Assembly (NCBI GenBank): GCA_023231075.1
Contig: JALNWC010000022.1
Coordinates: 1-16,571 of the forward strand
Direction: 5' to 3'
Length of the DNA stretch: 16,571 nt
Source: Rhodoferax sp.
Lineage (GTDB): Bacteria; Pseudomonadota; Gammaproteobacteria; Burkholderiales; Burkholderiaceae_C
Shown here: one piece after another, positions 6,518 to 14,865 of the stretch
Layout of the letters: each line of letters opens with the position of its first letter
Position numbering within the stretch: position 1 is the stretch's first letter
Translations under genes and position numbers: made by a program
Notes under the pieces: model-generated
The model's input: only the letters and a program-made list of their open reading frames with translations
What the model was told of the DNA's origin: nothing
Database searches by the model: none

Positions 6518-7314
6518 TGACTGATTCCCCCAAAAAAGACGACGAGTTGGCTGGCTCCGAACAGCCTTTTGTGGCGCACCTGGTTGAATTGCGTGACCGT
6601 TTGGTCAAGGCGTTCGTTGCGGTGGCGGTGGTGGCTGTGGCGCTGGGTATCTACCCCGGCCCCGGTGCTTTGTACGACCTGATGGCGGCCCCCCTGGTTG
6701 CCCATTTGCCCAAGGGCGCCACGCTCATCGCGACGTCGGTCATTTCACCTTTCATGGTGCCGCTCAAGGTGTTATTGATGGCGGCCTTCATGATTGCCTT
6801 GCCCGTGGTGCTGTACCAGTTGTGGGCATTTGTGGCGCCGGGCCTGTACTCGCACGAGAAAAAACTGGTGCTGCCGCTGGTGGTCTCCAGCACCGGGCTA
6901 TTTTTTATTGGCGTGGCGTTTTGCTACTTCTTCGTTTTTGGTCGGGTTTTTGCCTTCATCCAGAGTTTTGCGCCCGCCAGCATCACGGCCTCGCCCGACA
7001 TTGAGGCTTACCTGGGTTTCGTGTTGTCGATGTTTCTTGCTTTCGGCATGGCGTTTGAAGTGCCGGTGGTCGTGGTGGTGCTGGCGCGCATGGGCATTTT
7101 CAGCATTGAAAAACTCAAGGAGTTTCGCGGTTATTTTGTCGTGCTGGCCTTCATCATTGCGGCCATCGTGACACCGCCCGACGTGGTGTCGCAACTGTCC
7201 CTGGCGATTCCGATGTGCCTGCTGTACGAAGTTGGCATCTGGGCTGCGCAAATTTTCATCCGGCACACCAAGAAACCGGATGACAGTTCAGAAACGAGCA
7301 GCAGCGTGAGCTAG
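6517..7314 (+). CDS. tatC: Sec-independent protein translocase subunit TatC
   Basis: TatC is the core multispanning subunit that binds the twin-arginine motif on the cytoplasmic side. The 265-residue protein has six predicted membrane helices. Conserved residues match E. coli TatC: H-L-V-E-L-R-D-R-L (21-29) at the N-terminus, S-P-F-M-V-P (77-82), the signal-peptide site Phe105 and Glu114 in W-A-F-V-A-P-G-L-Y-S-H-E, Glu181 in F-E-V-P, and Asp222 in T-P-P-D-V-V-S-Q. The start is ATG 6517, overlapping the tatB stop; an upstream in-frame extension into tatB is not real. The Ser/Thr-rich tail is unremarkable. The gene converges on a minus-strand protease gene, with a 28-base gap and no clear terminator. 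Confidence 0.98.
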   Translation: MTDSPKKDDELAGSEQPFVAHLVELRDRLVKAFVAVAVVAVALGIYPGPGALYDLMAAPLVAHLPKGATLIATSVISPFMVPLKVLLMAAFMIALPVVLYQLWAFVAPGLYSHEKKLVLPLVVSSTGLFFIGVAFCYFFVFGRVFAFIQSFAPASITASPDIEAYLGFVLSMFLAFGMAFEVPVVVVVLARMGIFSIEKLKEFRGYFVVLAFIIAAIVTPPDVVSQLSLAIPMCLLYEVGIWAAQIFIRHTKKPDDSSETSSSVS

Positions 7315-7342
7315 CAGCGATCAAGCCCGCTTGTACTGGCCC

Positions 7343-8485
<1,143 letters not shown>

Positions 8486-8536
8486 GACAAGGCAAGCATG
8501 ATGCTTGGTGAAAGTGAAACAGCAATAAGTTGATAA

Positions 8537-8542
8537 ATTGTA
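8537..8542 (-). promoter_or_regulatory. Possible -10 box for the DegS-like protease gene
   Basis: On the minus strand this reads TACAAT, 51 bases upstream of the ATG. A TTGAAC (minus strand, 8557-8562) lies 14 bases further up, too close for a standard sigma-70 promoter, so the assignment is tentative. Confidence 0.3.
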
Positions 8543-8674
8543 GGTGTTCCGACCCAGTTCAAGGCCGGATCATGGCTGCATGCCCCCATATTTGGCCAGT
8601 GGTCTGCCCCCGGCCCTGTCCGCGTATGATCGAGTTCCTAAGCCGGACGAGCCGCAAGCAGCGGACTCTGACTT

Positions 8675-8783
8675 GCTCCCTCCCCCTTTGGGGGGCGGGT
8701 TGGGGTGGGGGCGGGTTTGCCAGCGATGTCAAATCTAAGGCGGCAGCCCCCATCCCCGCCTTCCCCCAGCGGGGGAAGGAGCC
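8675..8783. repeat. REP-like palindromic repeat (paired imperfect inverted arms)
   Basis: The left arm (about 8675-8715) and right arm (about 8744-8783) are imperfect inverted copies of one another; by eye most positions match over about 35-40 bases, for example TTGGGGTGGGGGC at 8700-8712 against GCCCCCATCCCCG at 8746-8758. Each arm also contains its own small hairpin: CCCCC..GGGGG at 8682-8695, and CTTCCCCCAGCGGGGGAAG at 8760-8778. Between the arms lies about 28 bases of ordinary sequence. This pattern resembles the C/G-rich REP-type elements, related to RAYT transposases, found in many proteobacterial intergenic regions. No transposase is present, so it would be a passive copy. Confidence 0.75.
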
Positions 8784-8918
8784 AAGGCAACTGCGCACTT
8801 GTGATGCTTCTCATGATTTGCAAAGATTGAATTTATTAGGACTAACCCGTTGGGGTCAGCGCACGTCGTGATGCGAGTGGTTTGACCCGCAAGCTTTTCT
8901 AAAGGCCCTGACCCGGAC

Positions 8919-9677
8919 ATGTGCGAACGAGCTGAACTATTGCGTGCCCTGGACGCGCTGTTGCAACCAGAGCGTTTTAAAGACCACGGACCCAATGGCC
9001 TGCAGGTGGAGGGCCGGGCGAAAGTGGGCAAAATTGTCTCGGGGGTCACCGCCAGCCGTGCCCTGATCGAAGCCGCCATCGCCGCCGAGGCGGACGCCAT
9101 CCTGGTTCATCACGGCCTGTTCTGGCGAGGCCAGGATGGCTGCGTCACAGGATGGATGAAGCAGCGGCTGGCGTTGCTGCTGGCGCATGACATCAATTTG
9201 TTTGCCTACCACTTGCCGCTGGATGCGCACCCCACCTTGGGCAACAACGCGCAACTCGCCATGCAACTGGATTTTGTGGCGCAGTCGCAGTTTGGCGAGC
9301 AAGCGCTTGGCAGCCTGGGGCAGCGCCTCGATGGCCAGTCCTTTGCGTCGCCGCAGCACCTGGCCGGGCACATCCAAAGCGTACTTCTGCGCCCGGTTGC
9401 GCTGGTGGGAGACCCGGACAAGGTGATTCGACATATCGCCTGGTGCAGTGGGGGTGCGCAAAGTTACTTTGAGGCCGCCATTGCTGCCGGCGCCGACGCC
9501 TTCATCACGGGAGAAATTTCCGAACCGCAAGCCCACTACGCGCGTGAATGTGGGGTCGCTTACCTGGCTTGTGGTCACCATGCCACCGAGCGCTACGGTG
9601 CGCCCGCCGTGGCTGCCCATGTGGCCGCCCAACTTGGCCTGGCGCATGAATTCATTGACATTGACAACCCCGCCTGA
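8919..9677 (+). CDS. Nif3-like dinuclear metal centre hexameric protein (YbgI/DUF34 family)
   Basis: The 252-residue protein belongs to the Nif3/YbgI (DUF34) family, conserved toroid-forming proteins with a two-metal site. Its function is not settled; GTP cyclohydrolase I type 2 homologue is a common database label. Metal ligands are visible as His64 and His65 in L-V-H-H-G-L-F-W, Asp102 in Y-H-L-P-L-D-A-H-P, and His220/His221 with Glu224 in C-G-H-H-A-T-E-R-Y-G. The N-terminal F-K-D-H-G-P-N-G-L-Q-V-E-G is typical. The ATG at 8919 fits family length. Only one base separates it from pdxA, so the two form an operon; no functional link is known to me. Confidence 0.93.
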   Translation: MCERAELLRALDALLQPERFKDHGPNGLQVEGRAKVGKIVSGVTASRALIEAAIAAEADAILVHHGLFWRGQDGCVTGWMKQRLALLLAHDINLFAYHLPLDAHPTLGNNAQLAMQLDFVAQSQFGEQALGSLGQRLDGQSFASPQHLAGHIQSVLLRPVALVGDPDKVIRHIAWCSGGAQSYFEAAIAAGADAFITGEISEPQAHYARECGVAYLACGHHATERYGAPAVAAHVAAQLGLAHEFIDIDNPA

Positions 9678-9678
9678 C

Positions 9679-10767
9679 ATGACTGAATCAACCCGTCCGT
9701 TGCCCATTGCCATTACCCTGGGTGACCCCGCCGGCATTGGTCCCGAGACCATAGTCAAAGCATTTCGCGATGCGCCTGATCTCACCCGCGGCTGTTTTGT
9801 GGCGGGCGATGTTGCCACGCTGCGCCGGGCGGCCGCTGTTGTGGCCGGGGCCGGGGTGGCTCTGCCTGTGGCCGTCCTGGCCAGTGCGCAAGAGGCGCTG
9901 GGCTGTCCCCCGCGCTGTATCCCGGTGTGGCAAATCAGCTCGGCGGCTTTGGCGGGCGCCCCACCCGCCGCATTTGGCCGGGTCAGCGCCAGCGCAGGGC
10001 AGCTTGCGGGCGATTGTGTGATTTGGGCCGCCAATGCCGCCTTGCGTGGCGAGGTGGCCGCCATCGTCACCGCGCCCTTGAACAAGGCCGCGTTGTCATT
10101 GGCGGGCCCGCCCTATGACGATTTCCCGGGCCACACCGAACTGCTGCAGGCCTTGGCCGCCGCACATCTCAAGACCTCGGTGGCCCGGCTGCCGGTACGC
10201 ATGATGCTGGCCAACGACGAGTTGCGTGTGGTGCTGGTCAGCATCCATGTGTCCCTGCGCCAGGCCCTGGCCGCAGTCACCTATGACCAGGTGCTGGAGT
10301 CCTTGTTGATCACGCACCGTTCCCTGCAGGCCATCCTGGGGCGCGCCCCCCGGATTGGCGTGGCGGGCCTGAATCCGCACGCCGGTGAAGGGGGGCTGTT
10401 TGGTCGCGAAGAGCTGGACATCATCGGGCCCGCCGTGATGGCCGCGCGTGCCCGGGGCGTGCTGGCCAGCGACCCGCTGGCCCCGGACACGGTGTTCATG
10501 CGCGCACGGGCGCGCTCTGGCCACTTCGGCGAATTTGATGTGGTGCTGGCCATGTACCATGATCAGGGCCTGATTCCTGTCAAGTACCTGGGGGTGGACA
10601 AGGGCGTCAACGTCACCCTGGGCTTGCCGCTGGTGCGAACCAGTCCGGATCATGGCACCGCCTTTGACATTGCCGGTACCGGCAAGGCAGATGCTTCCAG
10701 CCTGATCGAAGCCATTCGCGTGGCGCAGCGGCTCATCTCGGGGGCTCCAGAGACGGAGCGCAATTAA
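9679..10767 (+). CDS. pdxA: 4-hydroxythreonine-4-phosphate dehydrogenase (PdxA)
   Basis: PdxA oxidises 4-phosphohydroxy-L-threonine with NAD to the precursor that PdxJ uses to make pyridoxine phosphate, in the DXP-dependent vitamin B6 route. The 362-residue product is somewhat longer than E. coli PdxA (329). Motifs in order are L-G-D-P-A-G-I-G-P-E (14-23), A-P-L-N-K (132-136), P-G-H-T-E (150-154), the metal ligands His190 (S-I-H-V-S), His234 (N-P-H-A-G-E) and His294 (M-Y-H-D-Q-G-L), and P-D-H-G-T-A-F-D-I-A-G-T (323-334). The start at ATG 9679 is set by M-T-E-S-T-R just before the conserved core. The stop TAA at 10765 lies inside an inverted-repeat region that also holds a candidate petA promoter. 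Confidence 0.96.
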   Translation: MTESTRPLPIAITLGDPAGIGPETIVKAFRDAPDLTRGCFVAGDVATLRRAAAVVAGAGVALPVAVLASAQEALGCPPRCIPVWQISSAALAGAPPAAFGRVSASAGQLAGDCVIWAANAALRGEVAAIVTAPLNKAALSLAGPPYDDFPGHTELLQALAAAHLKTSVARLPVRMMLANDELRVVLVSIHVSLRQALAAVTYDQVLESLLITHRSLQAILGRAPRIGVAGLNPHAGEGGLFGREELDIIGPAVMAARARGVLASDPLAPDTVFMRARARSGHFGEFDVVLAMYHDQGLIPVKYLGVDKGVNVTLGLPLVRTSPDHGTAFDIAGTGKADASSLIEAIRVAQRLISGAPETERN

Positions 10768-10787
10768 TTTGAGTCAAATGGCTCCGT

Positions 10788-10793
10788 TAGAAT
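10788..10793 (+). promoter_or_regulatory. Candidate -10 box for the petABC operon
   Basis: TAGAAT lies 42 bases before the petA ATG. The only hexamer 18 bases upstream is TTAATT (10764-10769), a poor -35 box that overlaps the pdxA stop codon. The A/T-rich dyad at 10767-10779 lies between them and could be an operator. The position agrees with a separate promoter for the bc1 operon. Confidence 0.35.
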
Positions 10794-10835
10794 CTAGGGT
10801 TTTTACTGACTCCATCTTTTCCATTGAGGATTCTC

Positions 10836-11453
10836 ATGAGTGAAACGCTTGCCGCGAGCGGCCCCAACGACCCAAGTAAAAGGACCTGGCTGATTGCATC
10901 TGGTTGTGCTGGTGCAGTAGGCGGTATCGCCGCAGCCGTTCCCTTTGTGAGCTCCTTTCTGCCTTCTGAAAAAGCCAAAGCTGCTGGCGCAGCGGTTGAG
11001 GCCGACATTTCAGCCCTGAAGCCGGGTGAAAAAATGACGGTCGAGTGGCGTGGCAAACCGGTCTGGATCGTGCGCCGCACGCCCGAGCAGTTGGCGGCTT
11101 TGCCCAAGCACAATGACCAGTTGGCTGACCCCCTGTCGCAGCGCAAACCGACAGAACAGGCTCCCGAGTACGCCCGTAAAGACGAAACCCGTTCCATCAA
11201 GCCGGAATATCTGGTGGTGGTCGGTATCTGCACCCATTTGGGTTGTTCTCCTTCGGATAAGTTCAAGGTCGGCCCCCAGCCCTCATTGCCCGACGACTGG
11301 CAAGGTGGCTTTTTCTGCCCTTGCCACGGCTCCACTTTTGACCTTGCGGGTCGGGTATTCAAAAACAAGCCGGCACCCGATAACCTCGAAGTGCCGCCGC
11401 ACATGTACCTTTCAGACACCAAGTTGCTCATTGGTGAAGACAAAAAAGCCTAA
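10836..11453 (+). CDS. petA: Ubiquinol-cytochrome c reductase, Rieske iron-sulfur subunit (PetA)
   Basis: PetA carries the 2Fe-2S cluster that takes an electron from ubiquinol at the Qo site and passes it to cytochrome c1. The 205-residue protein starts at ATG 10836, eight bases after a GAGGA site; an upstream in-frame TTG at 10824 is less likely. It has an uncleaved N-terminal anchor (about 17-42) preceded by S-K-R-T-W-L, a Tat-like signal with Lys-Arg instead of Arg-Arg. Cluster ligands are Cys132 and His134 in C-T-H-L-G-C and Cys161 and His164 in C-P-C-H-G-S; Cys137 and Cys163 form the usual disulfide. The extended segment between residues 85 and 122 is normal for proteobacteria. First gene of petABC. 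Confidence 0.97.
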   Translation: MSETLAASGPNDPSKRTWLIASGCAGAVGGIAAAVPFVSSFLPSEKAKAAGAAVEADISALKPGEKMTVEWRGKPVWIVRRTPEQLAALPKHNDQLADPLSQRKPTEQAPEYARKDETRSIKPEYLVVVGICTHLGCSPSDKFKVGPQPSLPDDWQGGFFCPCHGSTFDLAGRVFKNKPAPDNLEVPPHMYLSDTKLLIGEDKKA

Positions 11454-11464
11454 GGACCATCAAC

Positions 11465-12865
11465 ATGGCTACTTTTCACGAAATCTCCCCCAATGCCTCG
11501 GCTGGTGCCAAAACCCTGAACTGGATTGACAACCGCTTCCCGCTCTCCAAGCTCTTCAAAGAGCACATGAGTGAATATTACGCGCCCAAAAACTTCAATA
11601 TTTGGTACATTTTTGGTTCCCTGTCCCTGTTGGTGCTGGTGATCCAGATCGTCACGGGCATTTTCCTGGTGATGCATTACAAACCGGATGCCGCCCTGGC
11701 CTTCGGCTCGGTGGAATACATCATGCGTGATGTGCCCTGGGGCTGGTTGATTCGCTACATGCACTCCACCGGCGCCTCCGCCTTTTTTGTGGTGGTGTAC
11801 CTGCACATGTTCCGCGGCCTGATGTACGGTAGCTACCGCAAGCCACGTGAGCTGATCTGGCTGTTTGGCTGCGGCATCTTTTTGGCCTTGATGGCCGAAG
11901 CCTTCATGGGCTACCTGTTGCCCTGGGGCCAGATGAGCTACTGGGGCGCGCAGGTGATTGTGAACCTGTTCTCGGCCATTCCATTCATCGGCCCCGATCT
12001 GGCCTTGCTGATTCGTGGCGACTTTGTGGTGGGTGATGCCACCCTGAACCGTTTCTTCAGCTTCCACGTCATCGCCGTGCCGCTGGTGCTGCTGGGCCTG
12101 GTGGTGGCGCACATCATCGCCTTGCATGAGGTGGGTTCCAACAACCCGGACGGCATCGAGATCAAGGCGACCAAGGACGCCAACGGCATTCCGCTCGACG
12201 GCATCCCGTTCCATCCGTATTACTCGGTGCACGACGTTTTCGCGGTCAGCATGTTCTTGTTCGTGTTTTCGGCCATCGTGTTTTTTGCGCCGGAAATGGG
12301 CGGCTATTTCCTGGAATACAACAACTTCATTCCGGCTGATCCGTTCCAGACGCCTTTGCACATTGCGCCCGTCTGGTACTTCACGCCTTTTTACACCCTG
12401 TTGCGTGCCGTCACCACCGAGATGATGTACGTGCTGATGGCCTGCGTGCTGGCGGGGGCGGTGCTGGCCGTTGTCAAAATCAGGACACCTCGCCTGTTCA
12501 AGGGCGCCATTGTGGTCGGCGCACTCGTTTTGGTGGCCATGATGACGGCCATTGATGCCAAATTCTGGGGCGTGGTCGCCATGGGGGGCGGTGTCGTGAT
12601 CTTGTTCTTCCTGCCCTGGCTGGACAACAGTCCGGTCAAGTCCATTCGCTACCGTCCCACCTGGCACAAGGCCTTGTATGCCGCTTTCGTCATCAACTTT
12701 TTCGTGATCGGTTACCTGGGAACGCAACCCGTGTCGGTGATTGCGGGTCGTATTTCCCAGTTTGGCACCTTGTTCTATTTCGGCTTTTTTCTGCTGATGC
12801 CCTGGTGGAGCCGCCTGGGGACCTTCAAACAAGTGCCCAGCCGCGTCAATTACACGGCCCATTGA
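11465..12865 (+). CDS. petB: Ubiquinol-cytochrome c reductase, cytochrome b subunit (PetB)
   Basis: Cytochrome b holds hemes bL and bH and forms the Qo and Qi quinone sites of complex III. The 466-residue protein is full-length, uniting the b6-like and subunit IV-like parts. Heme ligands are His100 and His114 in helix B (R-Y-M-H and Y-L-H-M) and His201 plus His216 in helix D; the latter pair are 15 apart rather than the 14 of mitochondria. G-Y-L-L-P-W-G-Q-M-S-Y-W-G-A (149-162) is standard. The Qo motif, PEWY in mitochondria, is P-V-W-Y here (302-305). Several further helices occupy the C-terminal 150 residues. The ribosome binding site AAGGA overlaps the petA stop; the gap is 11 bases. Confidence 0.98.
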   Translation: MATFHEISPNASAGAKTLNWIDNRFPLSKLFKEHMSEYYAPKNFNIWYIFGSLSLLVLVIQIVTGIFLVMHYKPDAALAFGSVEYIMRDVPWGWLIRYMHSTGASAFFVVVYLHMFRGLMYGSYRKPRELIWLFGCGIFLALMAEAFMGYLLPWGQMSYWGAQVIVNLFSAIPFIGPDLALLIRGDFVVGDATLNRFFSFHVIAVPLVLLGLVVAHIIALHEVGSNNPDGIEIKATKDANGIPLDGIPFHPYYSVHDVFAVSMFLFVFSAIVFFAPEMGGYFLEYNNFIPADPFQTPLHIAPVWYFTPFYTLLRAVTTEMMYVLMACVLAGAVLAVVKIRTPRLFKGAIVVGALVLVAMMTAIDAKFWGVVAMGGGVVILFFLPWLDNSPVKSIRYRPTWHKALYAAFVINFFVIGYLGTQPVSVIAGRISQFGTLFYFGFFLLMPWWSRLGTFKQVPSRVNYTAH

Positions 12866-12880
12866 ACTGGAGAACGCAAC

Positions 12881-13570
12881 ATGAAAATCATGGGTTTTAC
12901 AAAAAAAATCATTCTCGGCATGGCCATGGCACTGGGTCTGGCCGGTGCGGTACAAGCCAATGTGGGCGGTCCGGTCTGGGACAAGGCGCCCAACAAGATC
13001 AATGACATGGCGGCGCTGCAAAGTGGTGCCAAAGTTTTCGTCAACTATTGCCTGAGCTGCCACTCCGCTGCTTTCATGCGCTACACCCGCCTGACCGATA
13101 TTGGCCTGACCCAAGAGCAGATCAAGGACAACTTGCTGGTCACCAACAGCAAAATTGGCGACACCATGAAGGCGGCCATTGATCCACAACAGGCCAAAGC
13201 CTGGTTTGGTGTCAATCCGCCTGACCTGACCGTGATTGCCCGTTCGCGTGCCGGTGCCGGCGGGACCGGTACCGACTACCTCTACTCGTACATGCGCGGC
13301 TTTTACAAGGACGACACCAAGCCCACGGGTTGGAATAACCACGTTTTTCCGAACGTGGCCATGCCGCATGTGTTGTGGGACATGCAGGCCAGCATGACCC
13401 CGGGGCAATACGATCAAACGGTTGGCGATCTGGTCAACTACCTGCAATGGATGGCCGAACCCGCCCAAACCACGCGTAAAACCATCGGCCTGTGGGTATT
13501 GATCTTCCTGGCTGGTTTGATCTTTCTGACCTGGCAGCTGAACAAAGCCTATTGGAAAGACATCAAATAG
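12881..13570 (+). CDS. petC: Ubiquinol-cytochrome c reductase, cytochrome c1 subunit (PetC)
   Basis: Cytochrome c1 accepts the electron from the Rieske protein and delivers it to soluble cytochrome c in the periplasm. The 229-residue protein has a Sec signal peptide (about 1-26, cleavage likely after A-V-Q-A), one heme site C-L-S-C-H (Cys57, Cys60, His61), the likely Met ligand at 161 in N-V-A-M-P-H, and a C-terminal membrane anchor (about 201-220) ending in a short basic tail. GGAG at 12869-12872 precedes ATG 12881; a second Met at codon 4 is possible. The gene follows petB by 15 bases and ends the petABC operon ahead of a hairpin at 13623-13650. Confidence 0.97.
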   Translation: MKIMGFTKKIILGMAMALGLAGAVQANVGGPVWDKAPNKINDMAALQSGAKVFVNYCLSCHSAAFMRYTRLTDIGLTQEQIKDNLLVTNSKIGDTMKAAIDPQQAKAWFGVNPPDLTVIARSRAGAGGTGTDYLYSYMRGFYKDDTKPTGWNNHVFPNVAMPHVLWDMQASMTPGQYDQTVGDLVNYLQWMAEPAQTTRKTIGLWVLIFLAGLIFLTWQLNKAYWKDIK

Positions 13571-13622
13571 CACCATCTGCCAGTTTGGGGGGCACCTTGA
13601 TCGGCGTCTCGCAGACTCTTTT

Positions 13623-13660
13623 GAGTGGGCCGCCTAACCGCCGCCCGCTTTTACTTTTTT
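13623..13660 (+). terminator. Hairpin with T tract between petC and sspA
   Basis: The stem GAGTGGGC (13623-13630) pairs with GCCCGCTT (13643-13650), 8 bp including two wobble pairs, with a 12-base loop, followed by TTACTTTTTT. It has the form of an intrinsic terminator ending the petABC transcript. It abuts the sspA ribosome binding site AGGAG (13661-13665), leaving no room for an sspA promoter after it. Confidence 0.55.
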
Positions 13661-13673
13661 AGGAGCCTCCACC

Positions 13674-14285
13674 ATGATGGTGCTTTATTCGGGTACAACC
13701 TGCCCTTTCTCCCACCGCTGCCGTTTTGTCCTGTTTGAAAAAGGCATGGACTTCGAGATTCGTGACGTTGACCTGTACAACAAACCCGAAGACATCAATG
13801 TCATGAACCCCTATGGCCAGGTGCCGATTCTGGTCGAACGCGACTTGATCCTGTATGAATCCAACATCATCAACGAGTACATCGACGAGCGCTTTCCGCA
13901 TCCCCAGTTGATGCCCGGTGACCCGGTTGACCGGGCACGTGTCAGGTTGTTTTTGCTGAACTTTGAAAAAGAGCTGTTCACCCATGTGATCACGCTCGAA
14001 TCCCGTACTGCCAAGACCAACGAAAAGGCGCTGGAAAAGGCCCGTGCCCACATTCGTGACCGACTCACCCAGCTGGCACCTGTATTCCTGAAAAACAAGT
14101 TCATGCTGGGCGAGGGTTTTTCGATGCTGGACGTGGCCATTGCGCCGCTGCTTTGGCGTCTCGACTACTACGGCATTGAACTCAGCAAAAACGCGGCCCC
14201 CTTGCTCAAGTATGCGGAGCGCATTTTTTCGCGCCCCGCCTACATTGAGGCGCTCACGCCGTCTGAAAAAGTCATGCGCAAATAA
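13674..14285 (+). CDS. sspA: Stringent starvation protein A (SspA), glutathione S-transferase fold
   Basis: SspA binds RNA polymerase holoenzyme and alters transcription during starvation and stress; it has the GST fold but no GST activity in E. coli. The 203-residue protein has the thioredoxin-like N-terminal domain with S-G-T-T-C-P-F-S-H-R-C-R (6-17), the G-Q-V-P-I-L cis-proline site (48-53), and L-Y-E-S (60-63). The surface P-H-P motif (75-77), known in E. coli SspA as important for polymerase contact, is intact. An AGGAG site at 13661-13665 precedes tandem ATG codons at 13674 and 13677; the first is 8 bases away. The sspA-sspB pair downstream of petABC is a well-known arrangement in beta- and gammaproteobacteria. 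Confidence 0.96.
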   Translation: MMVLYSGTTCPFSHRCRFVLFEKGMDFEIRDVDLYNKPEDINVMNPYGQVPILVERDLILYESNIINEYIDERFPHPQLMPGDPVDRARVRLFLLNFEKELFTHVITLESRTAKTNEKALEKARAHIRDRLTQLAPVFLKNKFMLGEGFSMLDVAIAPLLWRLDYYGIELSKNAAPLLKYAERIFSRPAYIEALTPSEKVMRK

Positions 14286-14305
14286 GCGGCGATGCTAACG
14301 CCATC

Positions 14306-14827
14306 ATGAAGCCATCTCCGGAATTGACCCCGTCCCAGCCCTACCTGATCCGTGCCTGGCACGAGTGGTGTACAGACAACGGCCTGACGCCTTATGTGAC
14401 GGTGTGGGTTGACGCCAGCGTTCGGGTACCGCGTGAGTACGTCAAGGATGACGAAATTGTGCTCAACATCAGCTATGACTCGACCACCAGCCTGCAACTT
14501 GGCAACGACTATCTGGCGTTCAAGGCCCGGTTTGCCGGTGTGGTGCGTGATGTGATGGTGCCGGTGGACCGGGTGCTGACCATTTTTGCCCGTGAAAATG
14601 GGCAGGGCATGGCCTTTCCAAAAGCCAGTCTGCAGGCCCAGGGGCTTGATCAGGCCGACTCGTCACAAGAAGACGACTTGCAGCATCAGGATGGCAGCGC
14701 TGAACCGGCGCCGTCGCATCTGACCAGCGTGCCGGTCGCGGCCACGCCCGAGGCGGGAAAATCAGTGAAAAAACGGGCAGTCAAGACCAAAACAGGTGGA
14801 CGGCCCACGCTCACCCGCATCAAATAA
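14306..14827 (+). CDS. sspB: Stringent starvation protein B (SspB), ClpXP adaptor
   Basis: SspB captures ssrA-tagged proteins and hands them to ClpXP for degradation. The 173-residue protein has the folded substrate-binding domain in about 1-108, including P-Y-V-T-V-W-V-D and I-V-L-N-I-S-Y-D, then a flexible acidic and Ala/Pro-rich linker. The extreme C-terminus G-G-R-P-T-L-T-R-I-K matches the ClpX-docking tail of E. coli SspB. The start at ATG 14306 lies 20 bases after the sspA stop with only a weak ribosome binding site, suggesting coupled translation with sspA. Confidence 0.95.
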   Translation: MKPSPELTPSQPYLIRAWHEWCTDNGLTPYVTVWVDASVRVPREYVKDDEIVLNISYDSTTSLQLGNDYLAFKARFAGVVRDVMVPVDRVLTIFARENGQGMAFPKASLQAQGLDQADSSQEDDLQHQDGSAEPAPSHLTSVPVAATPEAGKSVKKRAVKTKTGGRPTLTRIK

Positions 14828-14865
14828 GCCTTGATTGGGGATGAATTTGGCGTGAATCTGCCATG

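Larger units (their letters stand above)
8486..8918. other. 433-base intergenic region between divergent genes
   Basis: No real gene is seen here. It must contain promoters for the minus-strand protease and for the plus-strand nif3-like/pdxA pair. It contains a candidate minus-strand -10 box (8537-8542), a GC-rich stretch without clear features (8551-8670), a large imperfect palindrome of REP type (8675-8783), an A/T-rich patch around 8811-8840 that could hold the plus-strand promoter, and GGGTCA/TGACCC dyads between 8853 and 8914. Open frames crossing the repeat are Pro/Gly-rich translations of the palindrome and are not credible. Confidence 0.6.

Noticed and set aside
7315..7342. CAAGC-CC-GCTTG palindrome between convergent tatC and the protease gene
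   Set aside because: The loop would be only two bases and no T tract follows on either strand, so a bidirectional terminator is not supported.
8530..8871. Small plus-strand frames in the long intergenic gap
   Set aside because: They run through the REP-like palindrome and give Pro/Gly/Trp-rich translations, with no ribosome binding site or family resemblance.
8937..10085. A 382-codon minus-strand frame opposite the nif3-like gene and pdxA
   Set aside because: It crosses two well-supported genes, is low in complexity and matches nothing I recognise.
11450..13576. A 708-codon minus-strand open frame opposite petB and petC
   Set aside because: It is rich in His, Gln, Gly and Asp with no recognisable domain, and lies entirely opposite two secure genes. 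Such long antisense frames arise from codon bias in GC-rich DNA.
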